Shown piece by piece: positions 16,941-26,190 of a stretch of 64,000 nt of DNA. The notes below the pieces were generated by a model. It ran no database searches. It had not been told where the DNA came from and saw only the letters and a program-made list of their open reading frames with translations. Made by a program: the position numbers and the translations under genes. Source of the DNA: Sporosarcina sp. FSL K6-1508 (GTDB taxonomy: Bacteria; Bacillota; Bacilli; Bacillales_A; Planococcaceae); contig NZ_JBBOXF010000001.1 in assembly GCF_038007465.1 (NCBI RefSeq), forward strand, positions 1,925,001-1,989,000, written 5' to 3'. The first letter of the stretch is position 1; every line of letters starts with the position of its first letter.

Positions 16941-17710
16941 TGAAATTTCAGGGCCAGGTAACCCGGCGATCCAGGAAAAAGAAACGTAAATTGTTACCCT
17001 TTCTTCTTCCCACAATTATAATTGCAGTCTCCCTATTCTTTTACACTGTTAATACAAGACTTACTCCAATTTATGTCCAGTATGCAGAGGTACAGACGGA
17101 GAAAATAGCCTCCCATGTTATCAGTAAAGCCATTAATTCAAGAATAGCTAATGTCCTGGACGTCAATGAGATTATTGTAGACGCATCGACTAATACTGAA
17201 GGGGGGGCGGCGTGGAAATTCAATACAGAAATTATCAATAGGGTGTTGGCAGAAACACAACAACTAGTCGAGTCCCATCTCCAGCAAGCCGAGGAGGGAA
17301 ATCTGGATATGCTACCTATGCAAAGTGGTATCGAATTCGATCCGCAAGCGATGGAAAGCCAAGGTGGAGTTGTTTTTTTTGTGCCAATCGGGCAAGCGAC
17401 GAATATTCCCCTGCTCGGTAATTTAGGCCCCAAAATCCCTATCCGTTTCCACGTCATTGGCGAGGTCAGTGCGACGATTGATACGGAAACACGTTCTTTC
17501 GGTATTAACAGTGTGTATGTTGAAGTTAATATATTACTGACAGTAAATGTTCAAATTATTGTTCCACTCGCAACCGAAAAAAGTGTAGTTAAACAGAAGA
17601 TTCCGGTAGCGATGGGACTCATTCATGGAACGGTTCCTGACTACTACAATAGTGGAAGTGGAAATCCGCCAAATCTTCAAATCCCTTTGCCAGATAATTT
17701 CGCGGAATGA
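16940..17710 (+). CDS. yunB: sporulation protein YunB
   Basis: A 256-residue membrane-anchored protein with a basic N-terminus (RRSRKKKRK) followed by one hydrophobic helix at about residues 19-37 and an extracytoplasmic domain. The N-terminal region and length match YunB, which in B. subtilis is made in the mother cell and is needed for normal spore formation. The start is TTG, preceded by AGGAGGAG at 16926-16933. This marks the host as a spore former. Expression would need opening of the hairpin at 16898-16940 if transcripts come from upstream. Confidence 0.85.
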   Translation: MKFQGQVTRRSRKKKRKLLPFLLPTIIIAVSLFFYTVNTRLTPIYVQYAEVQTEKIASHVISKAINSRIANVLDVNEIIVDASTNTEGGAAWKFNTEIINRVLAETQQLVESHLQQAEEGNLDMLPMQSGIEFDPQAMESQGGVVFFVPIGQATNIPLLGNLGPKIPIRFHVIGEVSATIDTETRSFGINSVYVEVNILLTVNVQIIVPLATEKSVVKQKIPVAMGLIHGTVPDYYNSGSGNPPNLQIPLPDNFAE

Positions 17711-17770
17711 AGAAGGGCTTGAAAATGTCCAAGATTATTGATAGGCTTGTTAAGAATTGAAAAATCGATT

Positions 17771-17950
17771 GGGTAGAGGCTGCATTGCTTATTAGTCACA
17801 CACGCGAGATTGACACCGATGACCGTGCGTAAAAGGAAGCTTTGCCGAAGCTTGGTAAGATCGTCAGGATCTATCAGGCTGGGGTTGTTCCGAATAGGGA
17901 TAACACTGTCATACATCTTTGAACATGTATGATGAGCTACAAGTCGTGTG
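17771..17950 (+). ncRNA. lysine riboswitch (L-box)
   Basis: Conserved L-box pieces appear in the expected order: GGTAGAGGCTGC, then GGAAGCTTTGCCGAAGCTT, GGCTGGGGTTG, ACACTGTCATA and GATGAGCTAC. Known lysine riboswitches terminate transcription when lysine is bound. A terminator follows at 17998-18043, and the downstream gene is an NhaC-type transporter. Confidence 0.85.
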
Positions 17951-17997
17951 TTAGATAAGCAGTATGAGTTATCCAACAAACGAAACGTAGATAAAGC

Positions 17998-18043
17998 CGG
18001 CTCCTGATGCACTCTGCTGAGTGTAATTAGCAGCCGTTTTTTT
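17998..18043 (+). terminator. L-box expression-platform terminator
   Basis: CGGCT pairs with AGCCG around an inner CACTC/GAGTG stem, and seven T residues follow. It lies between the lysine aptamer and the transporter gene. Confidence 0.75.
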
Positions 18044-18090
18044 ATTCCCCCTATACAGGGCCTCAACCCGACTAAATGGAGGAATTGTAG

Positions 18091-19662
18091 ATGATAGGAA
18101 CATGGGTATCAATTTTACCGCCGCTAATCGCCATTATTATGGTGTTTGCGACTAAGCGAGTGCTATTGTCGCTAGGCGCAGGAATAGTGTCAGGCGCTTT
18201 GCTGGCAGCGTCATTTGGGCCTGTTGAATCGCTGAAGAATTTGTGGGAATCATTAAAAGCAACATTTTGGGATGATGGATTTAATACAGGGAATATTTAT
18301 ATCATTCTTTTCATCCTTCTATTAGGAGTTATCACTGCATTTGTTAGTTTGTCTGGGGGAAGCCGGGCATTTGCAGAATGGGCAGTGCGTCATATCAAAA
18401 CAAAACGCGGAGCAAAATTGCTCACAGTGTTTCTCGGTATTGCTATTTTTGTGGATGACTATTTCAATGCGTTGGCAGTTGGGCAAATCGCTCGTCCGAT
18501 CACGGATCAACATCGGGTTTCAAGAGCGAAATTGGCTTACTTCATCGACTCAACTTCGGCGCCGATTTGTGTCATTTCTCCAATTTCAAGCTGGGGAGCC
18601 TTTTTAATCGGACAACTTGCACTCATATTTGGCGGGGCTGCTGCAATTAGCTATTCGCCACTATCCGCTTTCCTTATGATGGCACCTATGAATTTTTACG
18701 TTATCGCCACATTTGCAATGGTATTCTTCCTCGCATGGACGAATTTTGATCTATTCGACATGAAGAAACATGAACAGCGTGCAATGGAGACGGGTCAATT
18801 ATTTGATCCTGAAAAAGAAATTCCAGGTCAACTGAAAGAAGAATTTCCGGTTCACGCGCATGGTCGTGTTCGGGATTTAGTCGCACCAATCGTTACACTT
18901 GTTGCGGTAACATTTGCTGTTATGATTTGGACAGGTTATTTAGAGGGAGGATCGATGAACATTTTGTCGATCTTTGAAAATACGGATGTATCGCTAGCGC
19001 TGTTGGCAGGTGGGATTACAGCTACAGCACTTGCAGCCATCTTATATATGTTGCAGATGAAAAATAATGAAACTGCTAGCTATTCCCTCATGGGCAGCGC
19101 ATTTACAAATGGATTGAAGGCTATGATGCCACCCGTTTTCATCCTTATTTTTGCCTGGTCACTGTCGTTCTTAATTGGAAAACTGGAAACAGGTTTGTTT
19201 TTATCTGAGCTAGTATTGAAATCAAATATACCGGTTTCATTCCTGCCGGTCATTATGTTCATTCTTGCTGGCATTATGGCTTTCTCAACGGGAAGTTCTT
19301 GGGGGTCTTTCGGTATTCTTATGCCGATTGCAGGAACAATAATGATTGAAGCGGCACCTGAAATGTTACTGCCTGCGCTTGCAGCTGTTTTGGCAGGAGC
19401 CGTTTTCGGAGACCATTCCTCGCCTATTTCTGATACAACGATTCTTTCTTCTACAGGAGCAGGATGTAACCACATTGACCATGTTTCAACACAGTTTCCA
19501 TACGCGTTGATTTGTGCGCTAGTGGCTACGGCGGGTTATATCCTATTAGGCATTACAGGTTCTATATGGATTGGTTTAGTAGGGGTCATCGTTATTCTTG
19601 CAGTATTGTTTTCTGTTTGGACGATGAAAGCTAAGAAAGAGGCAATACAGCTGTCTTTATAG
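18091..19662 (+). CDS. NhaC-superfamily transporter, probable lysine permease
   Basis: A 523-residue polytopic membrane protein of the NhaC antiporter superfamily, with segments such as FVDDYFNALAVGQIARPITD and SSWGAFLIGQ, and a later GDHSSPISDTTILSSTGAGC. The family includes sodium/proton antiporters, but the L-box-controlled members were proposed by comparative genomics to be lysine transporters (LysW type). The lysine riboswitch directly upstream supports lysine here. The start follows TGGAGGAATTGTAG. Ion coupling and direction are not shown by the sequence. Confidence 0.8.
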   Translation: MIGTWVSILPPLIAIIMVFATKRVLLSLGAGIVSGALLAASFGPVESLKNLWESLKATFWDDGFNTGNIYIILFILLLGVITAFVSLSGGSRAFAEWAVRHIKTKRGAKLLTVFLGIAIFVDDYFNALAVGQIARPITDQHRVSRAKLAYFIDSTSAPICVISPISSWGAFLIGQLALIFGGAAAISYSPLSAFLMMAPMNFYVIATFAMVFFLAWTNFDLFDMKKHEQRAMETGQLFDPEKEIPGQLKEEFPVHAHGRVRDLVAPIVTLVAVTFAVMIWTGYLEGGSMNILSIFENTDVSLALLAGGITATALAAILYMLQMKNNETASYSLMGSAFTNGLKAMMPPVFILIFAWSLSFLIGKLETGLFLSELVLKSNIPVSFLPVIMFILAGIMAFSTGSSWGSFGILMPIAGTIMIEAAPEMLLPALAAVLAGAVFGDHSSPISDTTILSSTGAGCNHIDHVSTQFPYALICALVATAGYILLGITGSIWIGLVGVIVILAVLFSVWTMKAKKEAIQLSL

Positions 19663-19675
19663 TAGTAAATGATTG

Positions 19676-19706
19676 AAAGCGGTGAACTTTTCACCGCTTT
19701 TTATTA
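19676..19706 (+). terminator. terminator after the lysine-type transporter
   Basis: AAAGCGGTGAA at 19676-19686 pairs with TTCACCGCTTT at 19690-19700, and a T-rich tail follows. Confidence 0.9.
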
Positions 19707-19737
19707 TATTTCAAATAGTTTTCCAATAAAAAATGTT

Positions 19738-19766
19738 TTGACAATAGTTAGATAGGTATATATACT
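19738..19766 (+). promoter_or_regulatory. sigma-A promoter of the liv operon
   Basis: TTGACA at 19738-19743 and TATACT at 19761-19766 have the ideal 17-base spacing. Confidence 0.8.
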
Positions 19767-20055
19767 AGGCATTAAGACCACTAATAGTCTGAAAATGGAG
19801 AACTCCCATTCAATGGTTAGCTGGGGGTGTCAAGAAAGGATGATATTGAACTCGTAATCATAAGCCTTACTCGTAGAATTTAAACTGCGAAAGATTGGAA
19901 TAGAAAAGTTATCATAGACTGAATAGAAAGTTTGTTTTACAATGGGCATGTACACAGGGAGAAAATGATGTTTTTGAAAAGCTAAACGTTTGTCAGTATC
20001 AGTTCGATTAAAACGATTTAAATTATCAGAAATATCAATAAAAGGGGGATTTTAT
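19767..20055 (+). other. long liv leader with a possible CodY box
   Basis: About 290 bases lie between the promoter and livK. AATTATCAGAAATAT at 20021-20035 matches the CodY consensus AATTTTCWGAAAATT at 12 of 15 positions, just before the ribosome binding site. No T-box or other recognised riboswitch was found. Confidence 0.4.
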
Positions 20056-21249
20056 ATGAAATTGAAAAAGTTTGTAAGTGTATTTGCTGCTTCAGCTCTA
20101 GCAATTGGATTGTTGGCTGGATGTGGTACAGGTGAGAAGGCGGAAGAAGGAAGTACGGGTGGTTCTAAGGATGGCGATACGATTAAAATCGGGGTTAACT
20201 TAGAATTATCGGGTGCTGTTGCTTCATACGGTACTTCGGAATTATCGGGAATTGAGCTTGCCCGTGATGAGATTAACGCAGCTGGGGGAATTGATGGCAA
20301 GAAAATTGAGCTTATAAAAGTGGATAATAAGTCCGACCCTGCTGAAGCAATAAGTGCAGCACTTAAATTGATAACTAAGGATAAGGTAATTGCAATCATC
20401 GGAGCAGCAACAAGCGGTGCTACTGTTGCACAGGCTGAAATTGCTAATAACAACAAGACGCCACTAATCAGCCCGTCTGGAACAAGCCCGAACGTAACTG
20501 TTAAAGACAACGGAGATGTTAATGAATTCGTATTCCGTACATCATTCATTGATCCTTTCCAAGGAACGGTTGCAGCAAACTTTGCAGCGAATGACCTTGG
20601 CGTTAAAAACGTAGCAATTTTCTCTGATAACGCAAGCGATTATTCAAAAGGTCTTGCGTCATCGTTCAAAAAAGATTTTGAAGCTGCAGGCGGTAAAATT
20701 GTTGCAGAAGAATCTTATGTAGGAAAAGACTCTGATTTCCGTTCAACTCTTACGCGTATTAAAGCAGCAAATCCTGAATTCATTTTCATCCCTGGATACT
20801 ATGAAGAAGTAGGATTGATTGTTAAACAGGCTCGTGAAATGGGTATCACTGTTCCACTTATGGGTGCAGATGGTTGGGATTCTCCAACTCTACTCGAACT
20901 TGCTGGTGTAGAAGCATTAAACAATACATTCACGACAAACCACTATTCTTCTGAAGATCCGGACGGCATCATTCAAGACTTCAACAAAAAATTCAATGAC
21001 AAATTCAGTAAATCACCTGACGCATTTAACGCACTTGGCTACGATACAGTTTATCTACTAATGGATGCTATCGAACGTGCTGGCGGTGCAGATTCAGAGA
21101 AAATTAAAGACGCTCTTGCTGAAACAAAGGATCTTGAACTAGTAACCGGTTTATATTCGGTTGATGAAAATCATCACCCGGTTAAATCCGCTACAATTCT
21201 TGAATATAAAGATGGCGAACAAGTATTTAAAACGAAGGTAAATCCTTAA
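20056..21249 (+). CDS. livK: branched-chain amino acid ABC transporter binding lipoprotein LivK
   Basis: A 397-residue periplasmic-binding-protein type I lipoprotein. The signal peptide ends in LLAGC (Cys23). The mature protein begins with DTIKIGVNLELSGAVASYG and has the typical LIGAATSGAT-like turn (IGAATSGATVAQAE) of Leu/Ile/Val receptors. AAAGGGGG supports the ATG at 20056; an earlier in-frame TTG lacks support. It is separated from livH by a hairpin that should let only part of the transcription through, giving more receptor than permease. Confidence 0.9.
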   Translation: MKLKKFVSVFAASALAIGLLAGCGTGEKAEEGSTGGSKDGDTIKIGVNLELSGAVASYGTSELSGIELARDEINAAGGIDGKKIELIKVDNKSDPAEAISAALKLITKDKVIAIIGAATSGATVAQAEIANNNKTPLISPSGTSPNVTVKDNGDVNEFVFRTSFIDPFQGTVAANFAANDLGVKNVAIFSDNASDYSKGLASSFKKDFEAAGGKIVAEESYVGKDSDFRSTLTRIKAANPEFIFIPGYYEEVGLIVKQAREMGITVPLMGADGWDSPTLLELAGVEALNNTFTTNHYSSEDPDGIIQDFNKKFNDKFSKSPDAFNALGYDTVYLLMDAIERAGGADSEKIKDALAETKDLELVTGLYSVDENHHPVKSATILEYKDGEQVFKTKVNP

Positions 21250-21260
21250 TTCAACTGGTA

Positions 21261-21296
21261 GGAATGGGGGAGGATGTCCTCCCTCATTCCTTTTTT
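21261..21296 (+). terminator. intra-operon terminator between livK and livH
   Basis: GGAATG-GG-GGAGGA and TCCTCC-CT-CATTCC form a strong stem followed by TTTTTT. It probably attenuates transcription within the operon. Confidence 0.85.
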
Positions 21297-21335
21297 CATC
21301 CCAACTATTAGAGCTCAAAAAGGAGTGAAAATTTC

Positions 21336-22211
21336 ATGGAATGGCTACAACAACTTATAAACGGTATTTCACTCGGAAGTATTTATGCATTAATTGCACT
21401 GGGCTACACAATGGTTTATGGAATCATAAAACTCATAAACTTTGCACATGGAGAAATTTTTATGATTGGTGCGTTTATCGGCTATTTCACTATAGCTGGA
21501 TGGGGACTTGGATTTGTACCTGCATTACTAATATCGATGGTATCGTGTGCGATTATTGGTGTCGTTATTGAAAGGATTGCTTATAAAAGATTACGGAATG
21601 CTACAAGAATTGCGGCGTTGATTACCGCGATTGGCGTTTCACTTCTAATCCAAAATGGTGTCATTTATATGCGTGGAGCGCAACCAGAAGCCTATCCAGA
21701 GGTATTGCGTAATTCAACGTTTAACTTTTTTGGTGCTCAAATCAGCAGTCAATCCATATTAATTCTTTCCGTTTCTATCACACTGATGATCATTCTTCAG
21801 TTTGTTGTACATAAAACCAAAATTGGTAAAGCCATGAGAGCTGTTTCCTATGATGCAGAAGCTGCTAAACTCATGGGGATTAATGTCGACAACACAATCT
21901 CGGCAACGTTTGCAATTGGATCAGCCCTAGCGGGTGCAGCGGGCGTTATTTTCGGTATTTATTATACAAAGATTGACCCGTTAATGGGGATTATACCCGG
22001 TTTAAAAGCATTCGTAGCTGCTGTTCTTGGCGGGATTGGAATTATTCCAGGCGCCATGGCTGGAGGACTCGTGCTTGGAGTTGTAGAAACATTTGTCAGT
22101 GCACTCGGATTTTCTCTTTGGAGAGACGCGGCAGCATTTGTCATTTTAATCTTAATACTCATTTTCAAACCGTCTGGGCTCTTTGGTAAAAATACACGTG
22201 AGAAAGTGTAG
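21336..22211 (+). CDS. livH: branched-chain amino acid ABC transporter permease LivH
   Basis: A 291-residue polytopic permease. It starts with LINGISLGSIYALIALGYTM and contains GIIKLINFAHGE, both classic LivH segments, and ends in the usual KPSGLFGK. AAAAGGAGTG precedes the ATG. It pairs with LivM, encoded 13 bases downstream. Confidence 0.95.
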   Translation: MEWLQQLINGISLGSIYALIALGYTMVYGIIKLINFAHGEIFMIGAFIGYFTIAGWGLGFVPALLISMVSCAIIGVVIERIAYKRLRNATRIAALITAIGVSLLIQNGVIYMRGAQPEAYPEVLRNSTFNFFGAQISSQSILILSVSITLMIILQFVVHKTKIGKAMRAVSYDAEAAKLMGINVDNTISATFAIGSALAGAAGVIFGIYYTKIDPLMGIIPGLKAFVAAVLGGIGIIPGAMAGGLVLGVVETFVSALGFSLWRDAAAFVILILILIFKPSGLFGKNTREKV

Positions 22212-22224
22212 GTGAAGTAAAATT

Positions 22225-23175
22225 ATGAAAAAATCGAAACAGTTCTGGTCATTTATTGCTTCATCGATTATCGTTTATACTGTTATTCAAGTTCTTATTA
22301 GTGTAGGTATCTTAAATGACTTCCATTCTAATACATTAATCTTTATGTCTATCAATATTATGTTAGCGGTCAGTTTGCATTTGGTTATTGGGATAACGGG
22401 GCAATTTTCACTAGGGCATGCTGGATTTTTAGCAGTAGGTGCTTATATATCGGCAATCGTGACAATGAAATTACAATTACCTTTTCCGATTGCAATTTTA
22501 GCGGCAGGTATTGTGGCTACACTTGCAGGATTAATAATAGGGATCCCGAGTTTACGATTACGGGGAGATTATTTGGCAATTGCTACGCTTGGATTTGCAG
22601 AGATTATTCGGATTGTATTCTTAAATATTGATTATGTCGGTGGAGCAGCGGGTATGCAAGTTAGTCACTTAACTACATGGACAACTACGTTTATCTGTCT
22701 TTTCCTAACTATACTAATTATCGTCAATTTTACAAATTCTAGACATGGCCGAGCGTGTATCTCTATTCGAGAAAATGAGATAGCATCGGATGCGATGGGC
22801 ATCAATACAACATATTACAAAGTGTTAGCATTTGCAATTGGCGCTTTCTTCGCAGGTGTCGCAGGCGCTTTGTATGCACATAACTTTTATATCATTCAGC
22901 CTTCAAACTTTGGATTCTTAAAATCCATTGATATTTTGATCTATGTTGTTCTGGGTGGCCTAGGAAGTTTATCGGGGGCGATTGTTGCTACAATTTTATT
23001 GACAGTCGTTTCCACGTTCTTGCAAGGTTATCCAGAAACACGCATGATCATCTATAGTCTTGTGTTGATTATTGTAATGCTTTATCGTCCAAAAGGGTTG
23101 ATGGGTACAATGGAAATTACCGATTACTTCAAGCTATGGAGAGGCTCAAAAGGAGGAGACCAACATGACAAGTGA
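22225..23175 (+). CDS. livM: branched-chain amino acid ABC transporter permease LivM
   Basis: A 316-residue permease with the ITGQFSLGHAGFLAVGAY motif and the RENEIASDAMGIN cytoplasmic loop that contacts the ATPases. The C-terminal YRPKGLMG matches the family. Its end overlaps livG by 11 bases. Confidence 0.95.
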   Translation: MKKSKQFWSFIASSIIVYTVIQVLISVGILNDFHSNTLIFMSINIMLAVSLHLVIGITGQFSLGHAGFLAVGAYISAIVTMKLQLPFPIAILAAGIVATLAGLIIGIPSLRLRGDYLAIATLGFAEIIRIVFLNIDYVGGAAGMQVSHLTTWTTTFICLFLTILIIVNFTNSRHGRACISIRENEIASDAMGINTTYYKVLAFAIGAFFAGVAGALYAHNFYIIQPSNFGFLKSIDILIYVVLGGLGSLSGAIVATILLTVVSTFLQGYPETRMIIYSLVLIIVMLYRPKGLMGTMEITDYFKLWRGSKGGDQHDK

Positions 23176-23944
23176 ACCGTTACTTAAAGTTAAAGATGTT
23201 GGTATTCAGTTTGGTGGACTAAAGGCCGTTTCGAATTTCAATTTGGAAATCAATCAAGGCGAGCTTATTGGTCTCATAGGCCCAAATGGTGCCGGTAAGA
23301 CAACTAGTTTCAACTTATTAACAGGAGTCTATAAGCCAACGGAAGGCGATATACTATTTAACGGGAAGCGCATTAATGGGATGGCACCTTACCAGGTTAC
23401 ACGGGGAGGAATTAGCCGGACGTTTCAAAACATCCGTTTGTTCAATGAATTATCGGTTTTAGATAATGTCAAAGTTGCTTATCATTCGTTAGCAAAACAC
23501 TCCGTTCTTAGCTCTATGTTTCGTTTGCCTTCACACTTTTCGGGCGAAAAAGAAATGGAAGAGAAAGCGATGGAGTTATTGAAAATCTTTCAATTAGAAA
23601 AAAACAAAGACGAAGACTCTAAAAATTTGGCGTATGGTAAACAGCGGCGGCTAGAAATTGCAAGAGCATTAGCGGCAGGACCTCAGCTATTATTACTAGA
23701 TGAGCCGGCTGCAGGGATGAATCCGCAAGAAACAAAAGAATTAATGGAGTTAATCGCTTTTGTTCGAAAAAAGTTCAATTTAACTATCTTGTTAATCGAA
23801 CACGATATGAACTTGGTAATGGGGATTTGCGAACGTATTTATGTGTTGGATCATGGTGTGCTCCTTGCTGAAGGAACTCCTGAAGAAATCCGTAATAATC
23901 CAAAAGTGATAGAGGCTTATTTAGGGGAGGAAGTGCACGAATGA
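23165..23944 (+). CDS. livG: branched-chain amino acid ABC transporter ATPase LivG
   Basis: A 259-residue ATPase. It has Walker A GPNGAGKTT, the typical RTFQNIRLF stretch, Walker B LLLLDEPAAGMNP and the IEHDM H-loop. The signature region reads LAYGKQRRLEIARAL, where LivG commonly replaces LSGGQ by LAYGxQR. It overlaps livM and livF by short start/stop overlaps, indicating coupled translation. Confidence 0.95.
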   Translation: MTSEPLLKVKDVGIQFGGLKAVSNFNLEINQGELIGLIGPNGAGKTTSFNLLTGVYKPTEGDILFNGKRINGMAPYQVTRGGISRTFQNIRLFNELSVLDNVKVAYHSLAKHSVLSSMFRLPSHFSGEKEMEEKAMELLKIFQLEKNKDEDSKNLAYGKQRRLEIARALAAGPQLLLLDEPAAGMNPQETKELMELIAFVRKKFNLTILLIEHDMNLVMGICERIYVLDHGVLLAEGTPEEIRNNPKVIEAYLGEEVHE

Positions 23945-24654
23945 GCATGCTTAAAGTTGAAAATCTAAACGTATATTATGGAAGTATCCATGCCCTTAAG
24001 GGTGTTTCTTTACATGTAGATGCCGGCGAAATTGTGACATTGATTGGCGCGAACGGAGCTGGAAAAAGTACGTTGTTGAAAACATTATCAGGTTTGTTGA
24101 AACCTAAGGAAGGAACCATCGAGTACTTGAATAATTCAATAGCAGGCAAACAGGCGCAGGCTATTGTACAAGCAGGAATTTCCCATGTTCCTGAAGGCAG
24201 GCGAGTTTTTGCGGAGATGAGTGTTGAAGAGAATATTGAGTTAGGTGCTTTTCTAAGAAAAGACAAAGCGGGTATTCAAAAGGATTTTCAAAAAGTATAT
24301 GAGACTTTCCCGCGCCTGCACGAGCGGCGTAAGCAGTCGGCTGGAACCTTATCCGGCGGGGAGCAGCAGATGTTAGCCATGGGCAGGGCTATTATGGCAA
24401 AGCCGAAACTGTTGTTGCTGGATGAGCCATCAATGGGATTAGCCCCGCTAATGGTCAAGACGATTTTTCAAGTTGTAAAAGATATTAATGAAGAAGGAAC
24501 GACGATTCTTCTTGTAGAACAAAATGCGCATATGGCCTTATCAGTTGCTGACCGGGCATATGTTATTGAAACGGGTCGTGTTATTCTTTCAGGGACTGCT
24601 GAAGAATTGCATGCCAGCGAAGAGATTAAGAATGCGTATCTCGGCGGTCACTAA
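23941..24654 (+). CDS. livF: branched-chain amino acid ABC transporter ATPase LivF
   Basis: A 237-residue ATPase. It has Walker A GANGAGKST, signature LSGGEQQMLAMGRAL-like (with RAIMA), Walker B LLLLDEPSMGLAP and the VEQNA H-loop typical of LivF. The start overlaps the livG stop (ATGA). It is the last gene of the operon. Confidence 0.95.
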   Translation: MSMLKVENLNVYYGSIHALKGVSLHVDAGEIVTLIGANGAGKSTLLKTLSGLLKPKEGTIEYLNNSIAGKQAQAIVQAGISHVPEGRRVFAEMSVEENIELGAFLRKDKAGIQKDFQKVYETFPRLHERRKQSAGTLSGGEQQMLAMGRAIMAKPKLLLLDEPSMGLAPLMVKTIFQVVKDINEEGTTILLVEQNAHMALSVADRAYVIETGRVILSGTAEELHASEEIKNAYLGGH

Positions 24655-24663
24655 TCATTCATT

Positions 24664-24702
24664 GAAAAAGATGGCGTTTAACAACAAGGCGCTGTCTTTT
24701 TT
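24664..24702 (+). terminator. terminator of the liv operon
   Basis: AAAAAGA-TG-GCG and CGC-TG-TCTTTTTT form an imperfect stem with a T-tail soon after the livF stop. Confidence 0.6.
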
Positions 24703-24807
24703 ATTCCGAAATATGCCAGAATGACGGTTGTTTGAAGTCAGAATATATGATACATTGACAACAGTAATGAAAACCTTCAATTAACGATGGGAATGGAGTC
24801 GATTATC

Positions 24808-25752
24808 TTGTCATGCAGACCGGAACAAGGGAATAGAACGGAATATGTTAGAAAACCGGATTGGTTGAAAATTAAGCTGAATACGAATGAAAACTATACA
24901 GATCTTAAGAAAATCATGCGGGAGAATAACTTAAATACCGTATGTGAAGAAGCACGTTGCCCTAATATTCACGAATGCTGGGGAGAGAGACGTACCGCTA
25001 CATTCATGATCCTTGGTGCGGTTTGTACACGTGCATGCCGTTTTTGTGCGGTCAAAACAGGTTTACCAACTGAACTTGATCTTGCTGAGCCGGAACGTGT
25101 TGCCGATTCTGTTGCGCTTATGAATTTAAAACATACAGTTGTGACGGCAGTAGCACGTGATGATCAGAAAGACGGAGGATCTGCAGTATTTGCTGAAACA
25201 ATTCGTGCCATCCGTAGAAAAAATCCATTTACAACAGTGGAAGTTTTACCTTCCGATATGGGTGGGGTTTATGAAAATTTGGAGCGGCTTATGGATGCTA
25301 GACCCGATATCTTGAACCACAATATTGAAACGGTACGCCGTCTTACACCTAGAGTCCGTGCGCGTGCGACATACGACCGTTCACTCGAACTTTTGCTCCG
25401 TGCAAAAGAGATGCAACCCGATATCCCTACAAAATCATCTATGATGCTTGGGCTTGGTGAAACGCATGAAGAAATCCTCGAGACAATGGATGATCTTCTT
25501 GCACATAAAGTTGATATAATGGCAATTGGTCAGTATTTACAGCCATCAAAAAAACATTTAAAAGTACAGAAATATTATTCGCCGCAAGAATTCAATGAAC
25601 TAAGAAAAATTGCAAAGTCGAAAGGTTTCTCACACTGCGAGGCAGGTCCTCTAGTACGCTCGAGTTACCATGCCGACGAGCAGGTGAATGCGGCTGCAAA
25701 AGAAAGGCAGCGTCAAGGCGATGAACTACTTGAAACAACACTGCAAAGCTAA
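24808..25752 (+). CDS. lipA: lipoyl synthase LipA
   Basis: A radical-SAM enzyme that inserts two sulfur atoms into octanoyl groups bound to GcvH or E2 subunits. The SAM-cluster motif is CTRACRFC; the auxiliary-cluster cysteines are in TVCEEARCPNIHECW. A C-terminal RSSYHADEQ carries the conserved RSSYxA serine ligand. The TTG at 24808 follows GGAG at 24795-24798 by 9 bases and gives an N-terminus of usual length (314 residues). ATG codons at 24787 and 24793 in the same frame are alternatives. YutD follows 18 bases later. Confidence 0.95.
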   Translation: MSCRPEQGNRTEYVRKPDWLKIKLNTNENYTDLKKIMRENNLNTVCEEARCPNIHECWGERRTATFMILGAVCTRACRFCAVKTGLPTELDLAEPERVADSVALMNLKHTVVTAVARDDQKDGGSAVFAETIRAIRRKNPFTTVEVLPSDMGGVYENLERLMDARPDILNHNIETVRRLTPRVRARATYDRSLELLLRAKEMQPDIPTKSSMMLGLGETHEEILETMDDLLAHKVDIMAIGQYLQPSKKHLKVQKYYSPQEFNELRKIAKSKGFSHCEAGPLVRSSYHADEQVNAAAKERQRQGDELLETTLQS

Positions 25753-25770
25753 ATTGGCGGTGATAGTGGA

Positions 25771-26082
25771 ATGATAACATTAGAAAGTTGGCAGTTTGAA
25801 ATTGTAAAGGATTACCGTGAAGGCTTTAATGAAGAAGCATTGCTTGCGAGATATAGTGACGTGCTCCTTAAATACGATTATATACTTGGGGACTGGGGAT
25901 ACGGACAACTCCGTTTAAAAGGTTTTTTTGAAGACACAAACCAGAAAGCAACGTATGAAACTAAAATCAGTACATTACAGGATTATCTTTACGAATACTG
26001 TAATTTTGGCTGCGCTTATTTTGTATTGAAAAAAATAGGACGGGTTAAGCTGGAAACGCAAGTTTCCGAAGTACCTGAATAA
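25771..26082 (+). CDS. yutD: YutD family protein
   Basis: A 103-residue protein of the DUF1027/YutD family. It has the family's FEIVKDYREGFNEEALLARYSD-type start and the conserved YDYILGDWGYGQLRLKGF block (a shorter part is the landmark: DYILGDWGYGQLRL). It lies directly behind lipA, as in B. subtilis. The function is not established. A terminator follows. Confidence 0.85.
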   Translation: MITLESWQFEIVKDYREGFNEEALLARYSDVLLKYDYILGDWGYGQLRLKGFFEDTNQKATYETKISTLQDYLYEYCNFGCAYFVLKKIGRVKLETQVSEVPE

Positions 26083-26086
26083 TTGG

Positions 26087-26125
26087 GCCCGCGCGTGGAT
26101 CTTGAATCCGCACGTGGGTCTTTTT
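26087..26125 (+). terminator. terminator of lipA-yutD
   Basis: GCCCGCGCGTGGAT pairs with ATCCGCACGTGGGT, and seven T residues follow. Confidence 0.9.
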
Positions 26126-26190
26126 TTGTTACGCATAGCAAATATGGTATCATGAGGTGAAGATAGTGAACAATCAGGAGGGAAAAGCCC

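Noticed and set aside
19767..20055. T-box leader upstream of livK
   Set aside because: The AGGGTGGNACCGCG core and the terminator/antiterminator pair are missing.
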